Of a stretch of 64,000 nucleotides of DNA, positions 38,584 through 46,579 are shown piece after piece (positions within the stretch are counted from its first letter, which is position 1; each line of letters begins with the position of its first letter). Origin of the DNA: Aquimarina sp. AU474. Its GTDB lineage: Bacteria > Bacteroidota > Bacteroidia > Flavobacteriales > Flavobacteriaceae. The DNA lies in contig NZ_OMPE01000005.1 of NCBI RefSeq assembly GCF_900312815.1, positions 124,001 to 188,000 on the forward strand, in the 5' to 3' direction. The notes below the pieces were generated by a model. That model searched no databases. It had not been told where the DNA came from and saw only the letters and a program-made list of their open reading frames with translations. The position numbers and the translations under genes are program-made.

Positions 38584-40770
38584 CTATCTAGTAAACAGAA
38601 GCTCACGATACTTAGTCAATGGCCATAACTCATCATCGACTAACAACTCTAATTTATCACAACTATAACGTATTTCGTCAAATATAGGTTTTACTTTTTT
38701 GCAATAATCCGAAGCTTTCTTCTCTAAGTCTTCTAATTTATTTGCTTTTCTTCTTTCTTCGGTCATCTTATTAACCTTAGTATTTATTTTTCCAATATGC
38801 TGAGAAATTTCCTCAATAATCTCCATTTGTTCCTGAGCATATTTTTTGAAATCTTTTTCGTAAAGTTCTTTTAAACCCGAAACATTACTAATTAGCATAT
38901 TCTGATATCGAATTGCAGTGGGAATAACATGATTTCTAGCAATATCTCCTAAAACTCTACCTTCAATTTGAATTCTCATTACATATTCTTCGACTTCAAT
39001 TTCATAACGGGCCTCGGCTTCAATCTTATTCATTACCCCCATATTTTCAAAAAGGGTAATATTTTTTTCAGACACTTTGGCTTTAAGAGCCTCGGGCGTT
39101 GTTTTATTATTACTCAATCCTCTCTTTTTTGCCTCTTTCTCCCAATCCTGGCTATACCCATTACCTTCAAAAAGAATATTTTTAGATTTCTTTATATATT
39201 CTCTCAATATATTAAAGATCGCTTCATCTTTTTTGAGTCCTTTTTTATCGATTAATGCATCTACTTCTTTTTTAAAATCAACCAACTGTTTTGCAACAAT
39301 TGTATTGAGGATAGTCATAGGATTAGCACAATTAGCTTTAGATCCCACAGCTCTGAATTCAAATTTATTACCCGTAAAAGCAAAAGGAGATGTTCTATTT
39401 CTATCTGTATTATCTAATAGGATTTCAGGGATTTTACCCACAACATTTAATTTAAGATCAGTCTTTTCTTGAGGAGACAATTTCCCATCTGTAACACCCT
39501 CTAACTCTTTAAGCACTGCAGTTAACTGTTCTCCAATAAACACCGACATTATCGCAGGAGGTGCTTCATTTGCGCCTAGCCTATGATCATTACTAGCCGA
39601 AGCAATTCCTGCTCTCATCAACTCTTCATTATCATTAATTGCTTTAATAGTATTTACAAAAAATGTTAAAAACTGAAGATTACTCATTGGTGTTTTTCCT
39701 GGACTTAACAAATTGACTCCAGTATTAGTACCCAACGACCAATTATTGTGTTTACCAGATCCATTTACTCCAGCAAAAGGTTTTTCATGAAGTAATACCC
39801 TAAGATTATGCCTTGCTCCTATTTTACCCATAATATCCATTAACAAAGAATTATGGTCAACAGCCAAATTAGTTTCTTCATAAATCGGAGCTAATTCAAA
39901 TTGATTAGGTGCAACTTCATTATGACGTGTCTTGACCGGAATACCTAACAACATACATTCGACTTCTAAATCCATCATAAAGTTGAGCGCCCTTGTTGGA
40001 ATACTACCAAAATAATGATCGTCTAATTGTTGTCCTTTTGCCGATGAATGCCCTAAAAGAGTTCTACCAGTCATTACGATATCAGGCCTAGAATATGCCA
40101 AGGCACTATCGATCAAAAAATACTCTTGTTCCCAACCTAGAGAAGCATTTACTTTTTTTACGTTTTTATCAAAAAACTTAGATACAGCGGTAGCTGCATT
40201 ATCGACCGCTTGCAATGCTCTTAACAAAGGTGTTTTATAATCTAATGCTTCACCGGTATATGCTACAAATACAGTAGGTATACACAAAGTCGTACCGTAG
40301 ATAAATGCAGGAGACGTAGGGTCCCAAGCCGTATATCCCCTTGCTTCAAAAGTATTCCGGATTCCTCCATTAGGGAAAGAGGACGCATCTGGTTCTTGTT
40401 GTACTAACTGACCTCCTCCAAATTTCTCTATAGCTTGCCCATTACCAATGGTTTCAAAAAAAGCATCGTGTTTTTCGGCAGTAGCTCCTGTAAGCGGTTG
40501 AAACCAATGTGTATAATGAGTTACTCCTTTTGCTAAGGCCCAATCTTTCATAGCAGAAGCAATTTGATCAGCAATCCTACGATCAATTTTAGAACCATGT
40601 TCTATAGCATTCATTACACTATTATAAGCATCAGTGGTTAACGATTGCATCATTGTTGTTTGATTAAACACATTTTCGCCAAATAGCACAGATCTGCGTT
40701 CTGTTTCTTTAACTATAACAGAATCACGATTTAACGTCTCTTTTAAAGCTTGAAATCGGAGTGTAGACAT
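38584..40770 (-). CDS. glnA: Glutamine synthetase type III
   Basis: 728 residues from the ATG at 40770 (MSTLRFQALKETLNRDSVIV), the usual GSIII length and start; the longer frame adds 11 residues that overlap the promoter. Landmarks: FGENVFNQTTMMQSL, LGWEQEYFLID, TRHNEVAPNQFELAPIYE, HEKPFAGVNGSGKHNNWS (the ammonia/glutamate site region) and NRTSPFAFTGNKFEFRAVGS. GSIII makes glutamine from glutamate, ammonia and ATP and forms a dodecamer. It is divergent from a GSII gene. Confidence 0.95.
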   Translation of the reverse strand: MSTLRFQALKETLNRDSVIVKETERRSVLFGENVFNQTTMMQSLTTDAYNSVMNAIEHGSKIDRRIADQIASAMKDWALAKGVTHYTHWFQPLTGATAEKHDAFFETIGNGQAIEKFGGGQLVQQEPDASSFPNGGIRNTFEARGYTAWDPTSPAFIYGTTLCIPTVFVAYTGEALDYKTPLLRALQAVDNAATAVSKFFDKNVKKVNASLGWEQEYFLIDSALAYSRPDIVMTGRTLLGHSSAKGQQLDDHYFGSIPTRALNFMMDLEVECMLLGIPVKTRHNEVAPNQFELAPIYEETNLAVDHNSLLMDIMGKIGARHNLRVLLHEKPFAGVNGSGKHNNWSLGTNTGVNLLSPGKTPMSNLQFLTFFVNTIKAINDNEELMRAGIASASNDHRLGANEAPPAIMSVFIGEQLTAVLKELEGVTDGKLSPQEKTDLKLNVVGKIPEILLDNTDRNRTSPFAFTGNKFEFRAVGSKANCANPMTILNTIVAKQLVDFKKEVDALIDKKGLKKDEAIFNILREYIKKSKNILFEGNGYSQDWEKEAKKRGLSNNKTTPEALKAKVSEKNITLFENMGVMNKIEAEARYEIEVEEYVMRIQIEGRVLGDIARNHVIPTAIRYQNMLISNVSGLKELYEKDFKKYAQEQMEIIEEISQHIGKINTKVNKMTEERRKANKLEDLEKKASDYCKKVKPIFDEIRYSCDKLELLVDDELWPLTKYRELLFTR

Positions 40771-40789
40771 AATTGAGTAAGTTTTATTA

Positions 40790-40797
40790 CAAATATA
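40790..40797 (-). promoter_or_regulatory. -7 promoter element of the GSIII gene
   Basis: On the minus strand TATATTTG matches TAnnTTTG 20 bp before the chosen ATG. The -33 element is not evident. Confidence 0.4.
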
Positions 40798-40924
40798 AAA
40801 CAAGTTTAGATTGTAAATATGAAAATTATATTCTTTTAAAAATGAATATAATTAAAAATACCCCCTAAAAAAGTAGGGTGTTGATAAAAATGACGATAAA
40901 TTAAACGATAACACCCCTATTTTT

Positions 40925-40955
40925 TTTGGTTATACAAAAAGAAAAAGTAGTTTTG
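40925..40955 (+). promoter_or_regulatory. Promoter of the GSII gene
   Basis: TTTG (40925-40928), a 19-bp spacer and TAGTTTTG (40948-40955), a complete Bacteroidota promoter 34 bp before the ATG. Just upstream lies an imperfect inverted repeat built on GTAGGGTGTT (about 40873) and AACACCCCTA (about 40911), a candidate nitrogen-control site. Confidence 0.7.
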
Positions 40956-40989
40956 CACCCTTAAGAGTTTAATTTATAAAGTATTAATT

Positions 40990-42015
40990 ATGAGTAAAGC
41001 TAAATTAGAATACATTTGGTTAGATGGTTATAAACCAACTGCTAATCTAAGAAGTAAAACAAAAGTTGAGGAAAACTTTAGTGGAAAGCTTGAGGATTGT
41101 CCTGTATGGTCTTTTGACGGTAGTTCGACAAGACAAGCAGAAGGTGGTTCTTCTGATTGTTTATTAAAGCCAGTTGCTATTTACCCTGACCCTACAAGAA
41201 GAAACGGATTTCTTGTAATGACAGAAGTTTTAAATGCAGATGGTACACCTCATGAGTCTAATGCCAGAGCAACGATTGATGATAATGATAATGATTTCTG
41301 GTTTGGTTTTGAGCAAGAATACTTTATCATGGACAGAAATACGCAATTACCTTTAGGATTTCCTGTTGGTGGTTATCCTGGACCTCAAGGAATGTACTAC
41401 TGTTCTGTAGGGGGTAGAAATACTCATGGAAGAGATTTTGTTGAAGAACATGCAGATTTATGTATAGATGCTGGACTTAATTTTGAAGGTATCAATCAAG
41501 AAGTTGCAAGTGGACAGTGGGAATTTCAATTATTCTCTAAAGGAGCCAAAAAAGCAGGAGATGAAATTTGGGTAGCTCGTTACTTATTAGATCGTCTTAC
41601 CGAAAAATATGGATACTATATTGAATACCACCCTAAGCCAATCAAAGGTGATTGGAATGGTTCTGGTATGCATGCTAACTTCTCTAATGAAGTATTAAGA
41701 ACTTGCGGTTCTAAAGAAATATATGAAACAATTTGTGAAGCTTTTAGACCTGTTACCAAAGAGCATATCGCAGTATATGGTGAGTTTAATGATCAAAGAT
41801 TAACTGGAGAGCACGAAACACAATCTATTCATGAATTCTCATTTGGTGTGTCTGATAGAGGAGCATCAATAAGAATTCCTATTATCACTGTAGAAAACGG
41901 ATGGAAAGGATGGTTAGAAGATCGTCGTCCAGCTTCTAATGGAGATCCATATAAAATTGCTGCAAGAATTGTTACTACAGTTAAGACTGCTAACGTAGAA
42001 GCATTATTAGCATAA
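40990..42015 (+). CDS. glnA: Glutamine synthetase, GSII (eukaryote-like) type
   Basis: 341 residues starting MSKAKLEYIWLDGYKPTANL. Landmarks: the beta-grasp N-terminus, VWSFDGSSTRQAEGGSSD, DFWFGFEQEYFIMD, FPVGGYPGPQGMYYCSVGG, NFEGINQEVASGQWEFQ, and KGDWNGSGMHANFS. The length matches GSII decamers, not the 470-residue GSI. It carries out the same reaction as the adjacent GSIII, so the two probably serve different nitrogen states. Confidence 0.94.
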   Translation: MSKAKLEYIWLDGYKPTANLRSKTKVEENFSGKLEDCPVWSFDGSSTRQAEGGSSDCLLKPVAIYPDPTRRNGFLVMTEVLNADGTPHESNARATIDDNDNDFWFGFEQEYFIMDRNTQLPLGFPVGGYPGPQGMYYCSVGGRNTHGRDFVEEHADLCIDAGLNFEGINQEVASGQWEFQLFSKGAKKAGDEIWVARYLLDRLTEKYGYYIEYHPKPIKGDWNGSGMHANFSNEVLRTCGSKEIYETICEAFRPVTKEHIAVYGEFNDQRLTGEHETQSIHEFSFGVSDRGASIRIPIITVENGWKGWLEDRRPASNGDPYKIAARIVTTVKTANVEALLA

Positions 42016-42054
42016 TATAATACATGAACTAACCTAGATTGTTAGTTAAACGCA

Positions 42055-42088
42055 AAAAACCTCTAAGAAAATTCTTAGAGGTTTTTTT
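42055..42088. terminator. Terminator after the GSII gene
   Basis: A stem AAACCTCTAAGAA/TTCTTAGAGGTTT followed by a T-tract. It has A-tracts on the other side too, so it can also act for the convergent antiporter gene. Confidence 0.85.
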
Positions 42089-42127
42089 ATTATTATTCGT
42101 TTTTAATCTTATTCTACTATGTACTTT

Positions 42128-43081
42128 CTATTTTAAAAATACTAATGCGATAAAAACACAGTATCCTACAAAAATTAAAAGCCCTTTAGGACGGCCTAAA
42201 ATCATTTTTTTAGGGATAAACGCCAAAGGAAGTAAAATCATTGCAAAACCCAACATCCAATAAATATTAACTCCCATCAAAGCTTCATCTTTTACAGCTA
42301 TTGGTTGTATCATTGCAGTAATACCTAATACTGATGCAATATTAAAGATATTAGATCCTATAAGATTTCCTAACGAGATTGCTTTTTCCTGTTTTAATGC
42401 CGCTATAACCGATGCTGCCAACTCCGGAACACTTGTTCCTACAGCAATAAGTGTTACTGCAATAACACCCTCACTCACCCCCATTTTTAAGGCAATATGC
42501 TCTGCCCCGTTAACCAGCAGCTCAGATCCGAAATATAATGCGCACCCCCCGATAAGTAGCCAAATAAAAATTTTAAAGTTGGATGTCTTCTCAAGTGCAT
42601 CGTCTACTTCATCCGACACAGCACCAGATAATTTTCTTGACCTTCTAATCAATAAGAAAAGATACAGAAGTAGTGACAAAAAGAATATAAGCCCTTCTAA
42701 TCGACTTAAGACTCCATCATTATCCAACACGAAATAAAGAGCAAATGACAACAACAGCATTACCGGCCAGTTAAACTTATAAAAATCTCTATCAATTGCC
42801 AGTGGGCCTATAATAGCAGTAATCCCAAGTACCAAACCAATATTAGCAATATTAGAACCTACCACATTTCCCAAAGAAATATCAGATAGCCCGCCTAAGG
42901 CAGCCTGAACACTCACTAATAATTCTGGAGCGGATGTAGCGAATGAAACTACAGTTAATCCAATTACCATTTTAGAGAGCTTTAACCTAAAGGATAACGC
43001 TACAGATGATCGTACCAAAAATTCTCCACCTACCACAAGAAGTACGAACCCAATTAACACATAAAATATACTTAATATCAT
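42128..43081 (-). CDS. Calcium/sodium antiporter, YrbG-like CaCA family
   Basis: 317 residues, about ten membrane segments. The two alpha repeats are visible: SFATSAPELLVSVQAALGG with GNVVGSNIANIGLVLG, and AVGTSVPELAASVIAALK with GNLIGSNIFNIASVLG. Each carries the conserved GxS-PE and GSN-N motifs. A cytoplasmic loop (RRSRKLSGAVSDEVDDAL) separates the halves. It exchanges Ca2+ for Na+ or H+ across the inner membrane. It stands alone and is divergent from the BlaI operator region. Confidence 0.92.
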   Translation of the reverse strand: MILSIFYVLIGFVLLVVGGEFLVRSSVALSFRLKLSKMVIGLTVVSFATSAPELLVSVQAALGGLSDISLGNVVGSNIANIGLVLGITAIIGPLAIDRDFYKFNWPVMLLLSFALYFVLDNDGVLSRLEGLIFFLSLLLYLFLLIRRSRKLSGAVSDEVDDALEKTSNFKIFIWLLIGGCALYFGSELLVNGAEHIALKMGVSEGVIAVTLIAVGTSVPELAASVIAALKQEKAISLGNLIGSNIFNIASVLGITAMIQPIAVKDEALMGVNIYWMLGFAMILLPLAFIPKKMILGRPKGLLIFVGYCVFIALVFLK

Positions 43082-43167
43082 TGCCTATTATTTGATTGCG
43101 AATATATATAATATGTATCTGTTAGCTCACAGCAAACGAAATATTTTTATACAATCCTCTCGTTAAA

Positions 43168-43223
43168 AACTAAAAAAATAGTTACATAACTAAAAAAATA
43201 GTTGTAAAACTAAAAATATAGTT
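43168..43223. promoter_or_regulatory. Triple palindromic operator for the BlaI-type repressor
   Basis: Three 16-bp palindromes AACTA-N6-TAGTT at 43168-43183, 43188-43203 and 43208-43223, starting exactly 20 bp apart, so on the same face of the helix. The second covers the -33 element and the third fills the spacer of the promoter in front of the BlaI-type gene. This is the layout expected for autorepression by a dimeric BlaI/MecI repressor. Confidence 0.85.
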
Positions 43224-43232
43224 ATAGATTTG
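43202..43232 (+). promoter_or_regulatory. Promoter of the blaI-M56 operon
   Basis: TTG (43202-43204), a 20-bp spacer and TAGATTTG (43225-43232). Transcription would start near 43238, after an upstream in-frame TTG codon, which supports the ATG at 43254 as the real start of the repressor. Confidence 0.7.
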
Positions 43233-43253
43233 ACAACACTTAATATTTTTCTC

Positions 43254-43610
43254 ATGGAAAAACTTACAAATAAGGAAGAAGAAATCATGCAAGCATTATG
43301 GAAGCTAGAAAAAGCTTTTGCCAAAGAAGTGCAAGCCGAGTTAGGCAATACAGTGCATTACAATACGGTATCCACAATAATTCGTAACCTAGAAGAAAAA
43401 GGGTATATAAAGCATGATGCATTTGGCAAAACACATCAATATTATCCTGTGATTACCAAGGAGGCCTATAGAAGTCGTTTTGTGAGCAAGGCAATGAAAG
43501 AATATTTTAACGACTCATATAAAAATATGGTTTCCTTTTTTGCAAAAGAAGAAAAAATCACAGCAGAAGAGCTAAGAGAAATTTTACAAGTAATTGAACA
43601 AAAAAAATAA
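43254..43610 (+). CDS. BlaI/MecI/CopY-family repressor
   Basis: 118 residues from the ATG at 43254 (MEKLTNKEEEIMQALWKLEK). The N-terminal winged helix continues with AELGNTVHYNTVSTIIRNLE and KGYIKHDAFGKTHQYYPVI; a C-terminal dimerisation helix (about 75-118) follows. Family members are inactivated by proteolysis triggered by a membrane M56 metalloprotease, encoded here 3 bp downstream. No beta-lactamase is in the locus, so the regulated function is more likely envelope homeostasis. Confidence 0.93.
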   Translation: MEKLTNKEEEIMQALWKLEKAFAKEVQAELGNTVHYNTVSTIIRNLEEKGYIKHDAFGKTHQYYPVITKEAYRSRFVSKAMKEYFNDSYKNMVSFFAKEEKITAEELREILQVIEQKK

Positions 43611-43613
43611 GCT

Positions 43614-45251
43614 ATGGATGCTCTTTTATTATATATATGTAAGGCAAGTGCTGTACTCTCTATATTTTATATAGTTTATCACTTCATGCTCAGAAAAGAC
43701 ACTTTTTTTACTACAAACAGGCATTTCTTACTCACAGGTATCCTTACCTCTTTTGCTTTACCTTTCATAGAATTTACAACCATAAAGCTTATTGAAAGTC
43801 CTAACTTTTATACAATACAAGCTACAGACATAAACCAAATCGCTATAGTTACCGAAATTATTAATTGGTGGCAAGTAGGAGCGTTAGTTTATGGTCTTGG
43901 AGTTATGGTATTTTTAATACGTTTTGGAATTCAATTGTTTTCTTTAAAAAAGTTATTAATTCATAACCCAACCATCAAAGAAGGAAGATTTACTCTGGTA
44001 GAAGTAAAAGAAAATATATCCCCTTTTTCGTTCTTTAACACCATCGTGTATAATCGAGATCTGCACAGTACTCAAGAAATGGAAATGATTATTTCTCATG
44101 AAAAAATCCATGCCCAACAATACCACACAATTGATTTATTAATGGTTAATCTACTTATGATCACGCAGTGGTTTAACCCTCTTGTTTGGTTATACAAAAG
44201 GAGTTTGGAACAAAACTTAGAATTTATTGCCGATCGAGGCGCTATAAACGAAGTAGATTCTAAAAAAGAATATCAACTTACATTGGTAAGAGTATCTGCA
44301 AACAACTACTCTACCATTGTAAATAATTTTTATCAATCATTAATCAAAAAACGAATCGTTATGTTAAACAAAACAAATTCTAAAAAGAAAAATGCCTGGA
44401 AAACAATTGTTGTTCTCCCTATGTTAAGTTTATTTTTATGGGGTTTTAACACCAAAGAAATAATCAAATTTCAGCCTAATGACCCTATTGTATATGAAAC
44501 TAATTACGCGTCTGATAAAGGAGAAGAAAAGACTACAAAATTTATGGTCAACAAAAATTCTTCTAAGGCTGAACTAGAAAAAATAAAGACAACGTTACAA
44601 AATGAATACGATGTTAAAGTAAAGTTTTCAAGTATAAAACGAAATTCGAATAATGAGATTACTAGTATAAAAGTAGTTTTGGTTTCAAAAAACAGTAATA
44701 CCAATTATAAAATCTCGAATAACACCCCTATCAAACCCTTTATTATCTCATACGACACAAAAACTAACAAAACTAAAATTAGCACTCAATCGATTGACAC
44801 ACACAGTTTTGTTTCGGTAACTAGCAATGGCAAAGGCAATAGCAATAGCAATAGCAATAGCAATAGCAAATCTATCAAAATTCATACGAATTATGACGAA
44901 GACGAAGATGAAGATCATGACGGAAAACACAAATTCATATTCACTAATGGTACTAAAACAAAAATTGTTAAAGATGGAGAAGTGATTATAGAAGAATTTC
45001 ATGGAGATGATGATGACAATACTTTTGAGGTACATACTGAGGATCACAAAACTTTTGCTTTTGTAACTGGAGATCATGAAGGAGATCCACTAATTATTAT
45101 TGATGGTGAAAAATCCACCAAAAAAGAAATGGAAAAATTGGACTCAGATAAGATCGAAAGCGTTAATGTAATAAAAGGTAAGAATGCTGTAGAAAAATAT
45201 GGAAAAGAAGCAAAAAATGGAGTGATTGTAGTGATTACCAAAAAAGATTAA
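43614..45251 (+). CDS. M56 (BlaR1/MecR1-like) sensor metalloprotease with TonB-plug-like tail
   Basis: 545 residues. The N-terminal part (about 1-265) has membrane segments and the M56 protease with zinc motif SHEKIHAQQYH (His/Glu/His) and the downstream acidic ligand in LEFIADRGAI. A further membrane segment (about 262-282; IVVLPMLSLFLWGF) leads to an extracytoplasmic part. That part holds a small repeat-like domain (KAELEKIKTTLQNEYDVKVK, about 315-375), an Asn-Ser repeat and acidic stretch, and a C-terminal module DPLIIIDGEKSTKKEMEKL ... GKNAVEKYGKEAKNGVIVV like the plug start of TonB receptors. There is no penicillin-binding domain. It likely senses an envelope signal and cleaves the upstream repressor. 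Confidence 0.88.
   Translation: MDALLLYICKASAVLSIFYIVYHFMLRKDTFFTTNRHFLLTGILTSFALPFIEFTTIKLIESPNFYTIQATDINQIAIVTEIINWWQVGALVYGLGVMVFLIRFGIQLFSLKKLLIHNPTIKEGRFTLVEVKENISPFSFFNTIVYNRDLHSTQEMEMIISHEKIHAQQYHTIDLLMVNLLMITQWFNPLVWLYKRSLEQNLEFIADRGAINEVDSKKEYQLTLVRVSANNYSTIVNNFYQSLIKKRIVMLNKTNSKKKNAWKTIVVLPMLSLFLWGFNTKEIIKFQPNDPIVYETNYASDKGEEKTTKFMVNKNSSKAELEKIKTTLQNEYDVKVKFSSIKRNSNNEITSIKVVLVSKNSNTNYKISNNTPIKPFIISYDTKTNKTKISTQSIDTHSFVSVTSNGKGNSNSNSNSNSKSIKIHTNYDEDEDEDHDGKHKFIFTNGTKTKIVKDGEVIIEEFHGDDDDNTFEVHTEDHKTFAFVTGDHEGDPLIIIDGEKSTKKEMEKLDSDKIESVNVIKGKNAVEKYGKEAKNGVIVVITKKD
44835..44870 (+). repeat. Hexanucleotide tandem repeat in the M56 sensor gene
   Basis: Four perfect AGCAAT units flanked by GGCAAT and AGCAAA, coding an alternating Asn-Ser run in the extracytoplasmic linker. 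Slippage would change length by two residues without a frameshift. Confidence 0.85.
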
Positions 45252-45392
45252 TCAATACTCAAAACAACGAATGGAAGATTTCCTGGTTCATATATTTAAG
45301 AAAACATTTGACCACTATAATTGATTGCTCCGAGTCCGAAGTATGGATTTTACAGGACAAAAAAATAAATTTATCATATTTTTTTTAAATCT

Positions 45393-45417
45393 AAACCCGC
45401 CTGATTATGGTGGGTTT
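45393..45417 (+). terminator. Terminator after the blaI-M56 operon
   Basis: A stem AAACCCGCC/GGTGGGTTT with one G-U pair and a 7-nt loop, ending in four T, about 140 bp past the sensor stop. Confidence 0.55.
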
Positions 45418-45433
45418 TGTGTATTTTTGAAAC

Positions 45434-45586
45434 ATGAAAAAAACACTGTTTTCTATACTAGCCAAATTAAACAAACTCATCCTGCCGAGTTTTACTAAAA
45501 GACGATTAGATCTTAGCAAAGCTTCAAAATTACAACTTCTCATATTTGGTTGGAGATTGTATGTTACCAAAAGAGCTCTATCCTAA
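45434..45586 (+). CDS. Conserved 50-residue basic protein
   Basis: An ATG at 45434 opens a 50-codon frame starting MKKTLFSILAKLNKLILPSF and ending YVTKRALS. It is strongly basic (net positive, many Lys/Arg) with amphipathic helices and a central Trp. I recall similar 50-residue proteins in many Flavobacteriaceae, often labelled 'SsrA-binding protein', though they are far shorter than SmpB and that label is not credible as a function. A TATTTTTG element ends 4 bp before the ATG, so the mRNA would be nearly or fully leaderless. Confidence 0.65.
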   Translation: MKKTLFSILAKLNKLILPSFTKRRLDLSKASKLQLLIFGWRLYVTKRALS

Positions 45587-45622
45587 GACTTCTTGTATAT
45601 TTTATTTCTTAAAAACTTTCAT

Positions 45623-45642
45623 TTTGCAACACCGGTTACAAA
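45623..45642. promoter_or_regulatory. Inverted repeat upstream of the second plug-like gene
   Basis: TTTGCAAC-ACCG-GTTACAAA, an 8-bp inverted repeat with one mismatch, 60 bp before the gene at 45703. It is a candidate operator. It shares the half-site GCAAC with the palindromes at 50304 and 63458, but the spacing differs. Confidence 0.35.
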
Positions 45643-45702
45643 TTTTCGTAATTAAGGTGAACATCTAATATCCCATATAATGAATAACCAAAAATATTTA
45701 GC

Positions 45703-46521
45703 ATGAAAAAATGGATCTTTTTGGGAGTCGGTATACTAGGTATGCTTTCCCTAACTTCATTTACCAATCATCCCGATAGACATTTTGTTTTAGATAACAA
45801 TCAGTCAGACGAGATCACTGCTATCATTAATAAAAATACTACGGAACAAGAACTTGATGATTTAAAAACTTTTTTTTCTGAAAACAACATTGAACTTGTC
45901 ATCAAAAAAATAGCATATAATGATCAAAACGAAATTGTAAGTTTAAGTATTATACTCAAAAAAGGAGATACAAAAAGTCAATATTCATCTTCATCAAATA
46001 CTCCAATTTCAGAAATAGAACTTGGATACAAAAATGATAATCTATACATAACAAATTCTGGCATGTTTGATATTACCGCATGGAGCGGTCAATCAAATCT
46101 ACCTCATCAATTTATGAATATGGATAGTATTACAAAAAAGCACGGCTTTGCTTTTAATTTTAATTTTGACAAGGATAAAGATTCTTTATTTTTTAAAGGA
46201 AATATGGACATCAAGAGATTTAAAGATCAAATCTTAAGATCTTTCACTTTTAAAGAAGATGAAAAAGGAAATTTCTTTTTTAATGGGCAACAAGTTCCTT
46301 CTTTTAGAAATAATATGCGTCAACGATATAATTTCATAGACAATCCAGATATTGAAAAATTAATTATTATTGATGGAAAAGAAGCCGATTTCAATACATT
46401 AGACACCTTGGCAAAATCAGATGAGTTAGCAGAAGTAGATTTTCTTAAACCGGAAACCGCTATAAGTGTGTATGGGGAAAAGGCCAAGGACGGAGCTATA
46501 ATCGCAACTACCAAAAAGTAG
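45703..46521 (+). CDS. Secreted protein paralogous to the extracytoplasmic part of the M56 sensor
   Basis: 272 residues with a signal peptide (FLGVGILGMLSLTSF). Residues about 35-90 (NKNTTEQELDDLKTFFSENN, LSIILKKGDTKSQYS) match the corresponding segment of the sensor (KNSSKAELEKIKTTLQNEYD). The C-terminus EKLIIIDGKEADFNTLD ... AISVYGEKAKDGAII matches its plug-like module. It may be a free version of the sensor's periplasmic domain, for instance a ligand decoy or co-sensor. The function is unknown. Confidence 0.7.
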   Translation: MKKWIFLGVGILGMLSLTSFTNHPDRHFVLDNNQSDEITAIINKNTTEQELDDLKTFFSENNIELVIKKIAYNDQNEIVSLSIILKKGDTKSQYSSSSNTPISEIELGYKNDNLYITNSGMFDITAWSGQSNLPHQFMNMDSITKKHGFAFNFNFDKDKDSLFFKGNMDIKRFKDQILRSFTFKEDEKGNFFFNGQQVPSFRNNMRQRYNFIDNPDIEKLIIIDGKEADFNTLDTLAKSDELAEVDFLKPETAISVYGEKAKDGAIIATTKK

Positions 46522-46547
46522 GTAGTATTCTTTATATTTATTGTGTT

Positions 46548-46576
46548 AAAAAGGTCTTCTATTGAAGGCCTTTTTT
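46548..46576. terminator. Bidirectional terminator
   Basis: A stem AAAAAGGTCTTC/GAAGGCCTTTTT (one G-U pair) with a 4-nt loop and T-tracts on both strands, between convergent genes. Confidence 0.85.
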
Positions 46577-46579
46577 GTT

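Noticed and set aside
38968..39472. Plus-strand frames of 95 and 131 codons within the GSIII gene
   Set aside because: Antisense shadows of a strongly conserved enzyme; hydrophobic residues arise from the reversed AT-rich codons.
43230..43253. TTG at 43230 as start of the BlaI-type repressor
   Set aside because: It lies inside the -7 element TAGATTTG, upstream of the likely transcription start; the ATG at 43254 gives the family N-terminus.
43614..45251. Beta-lactam resistance (BlaI/BlaR1) locus
   Set aside because: No penicillin-binding sensor domain and no beta-lactamase or PBP gene in the locus.
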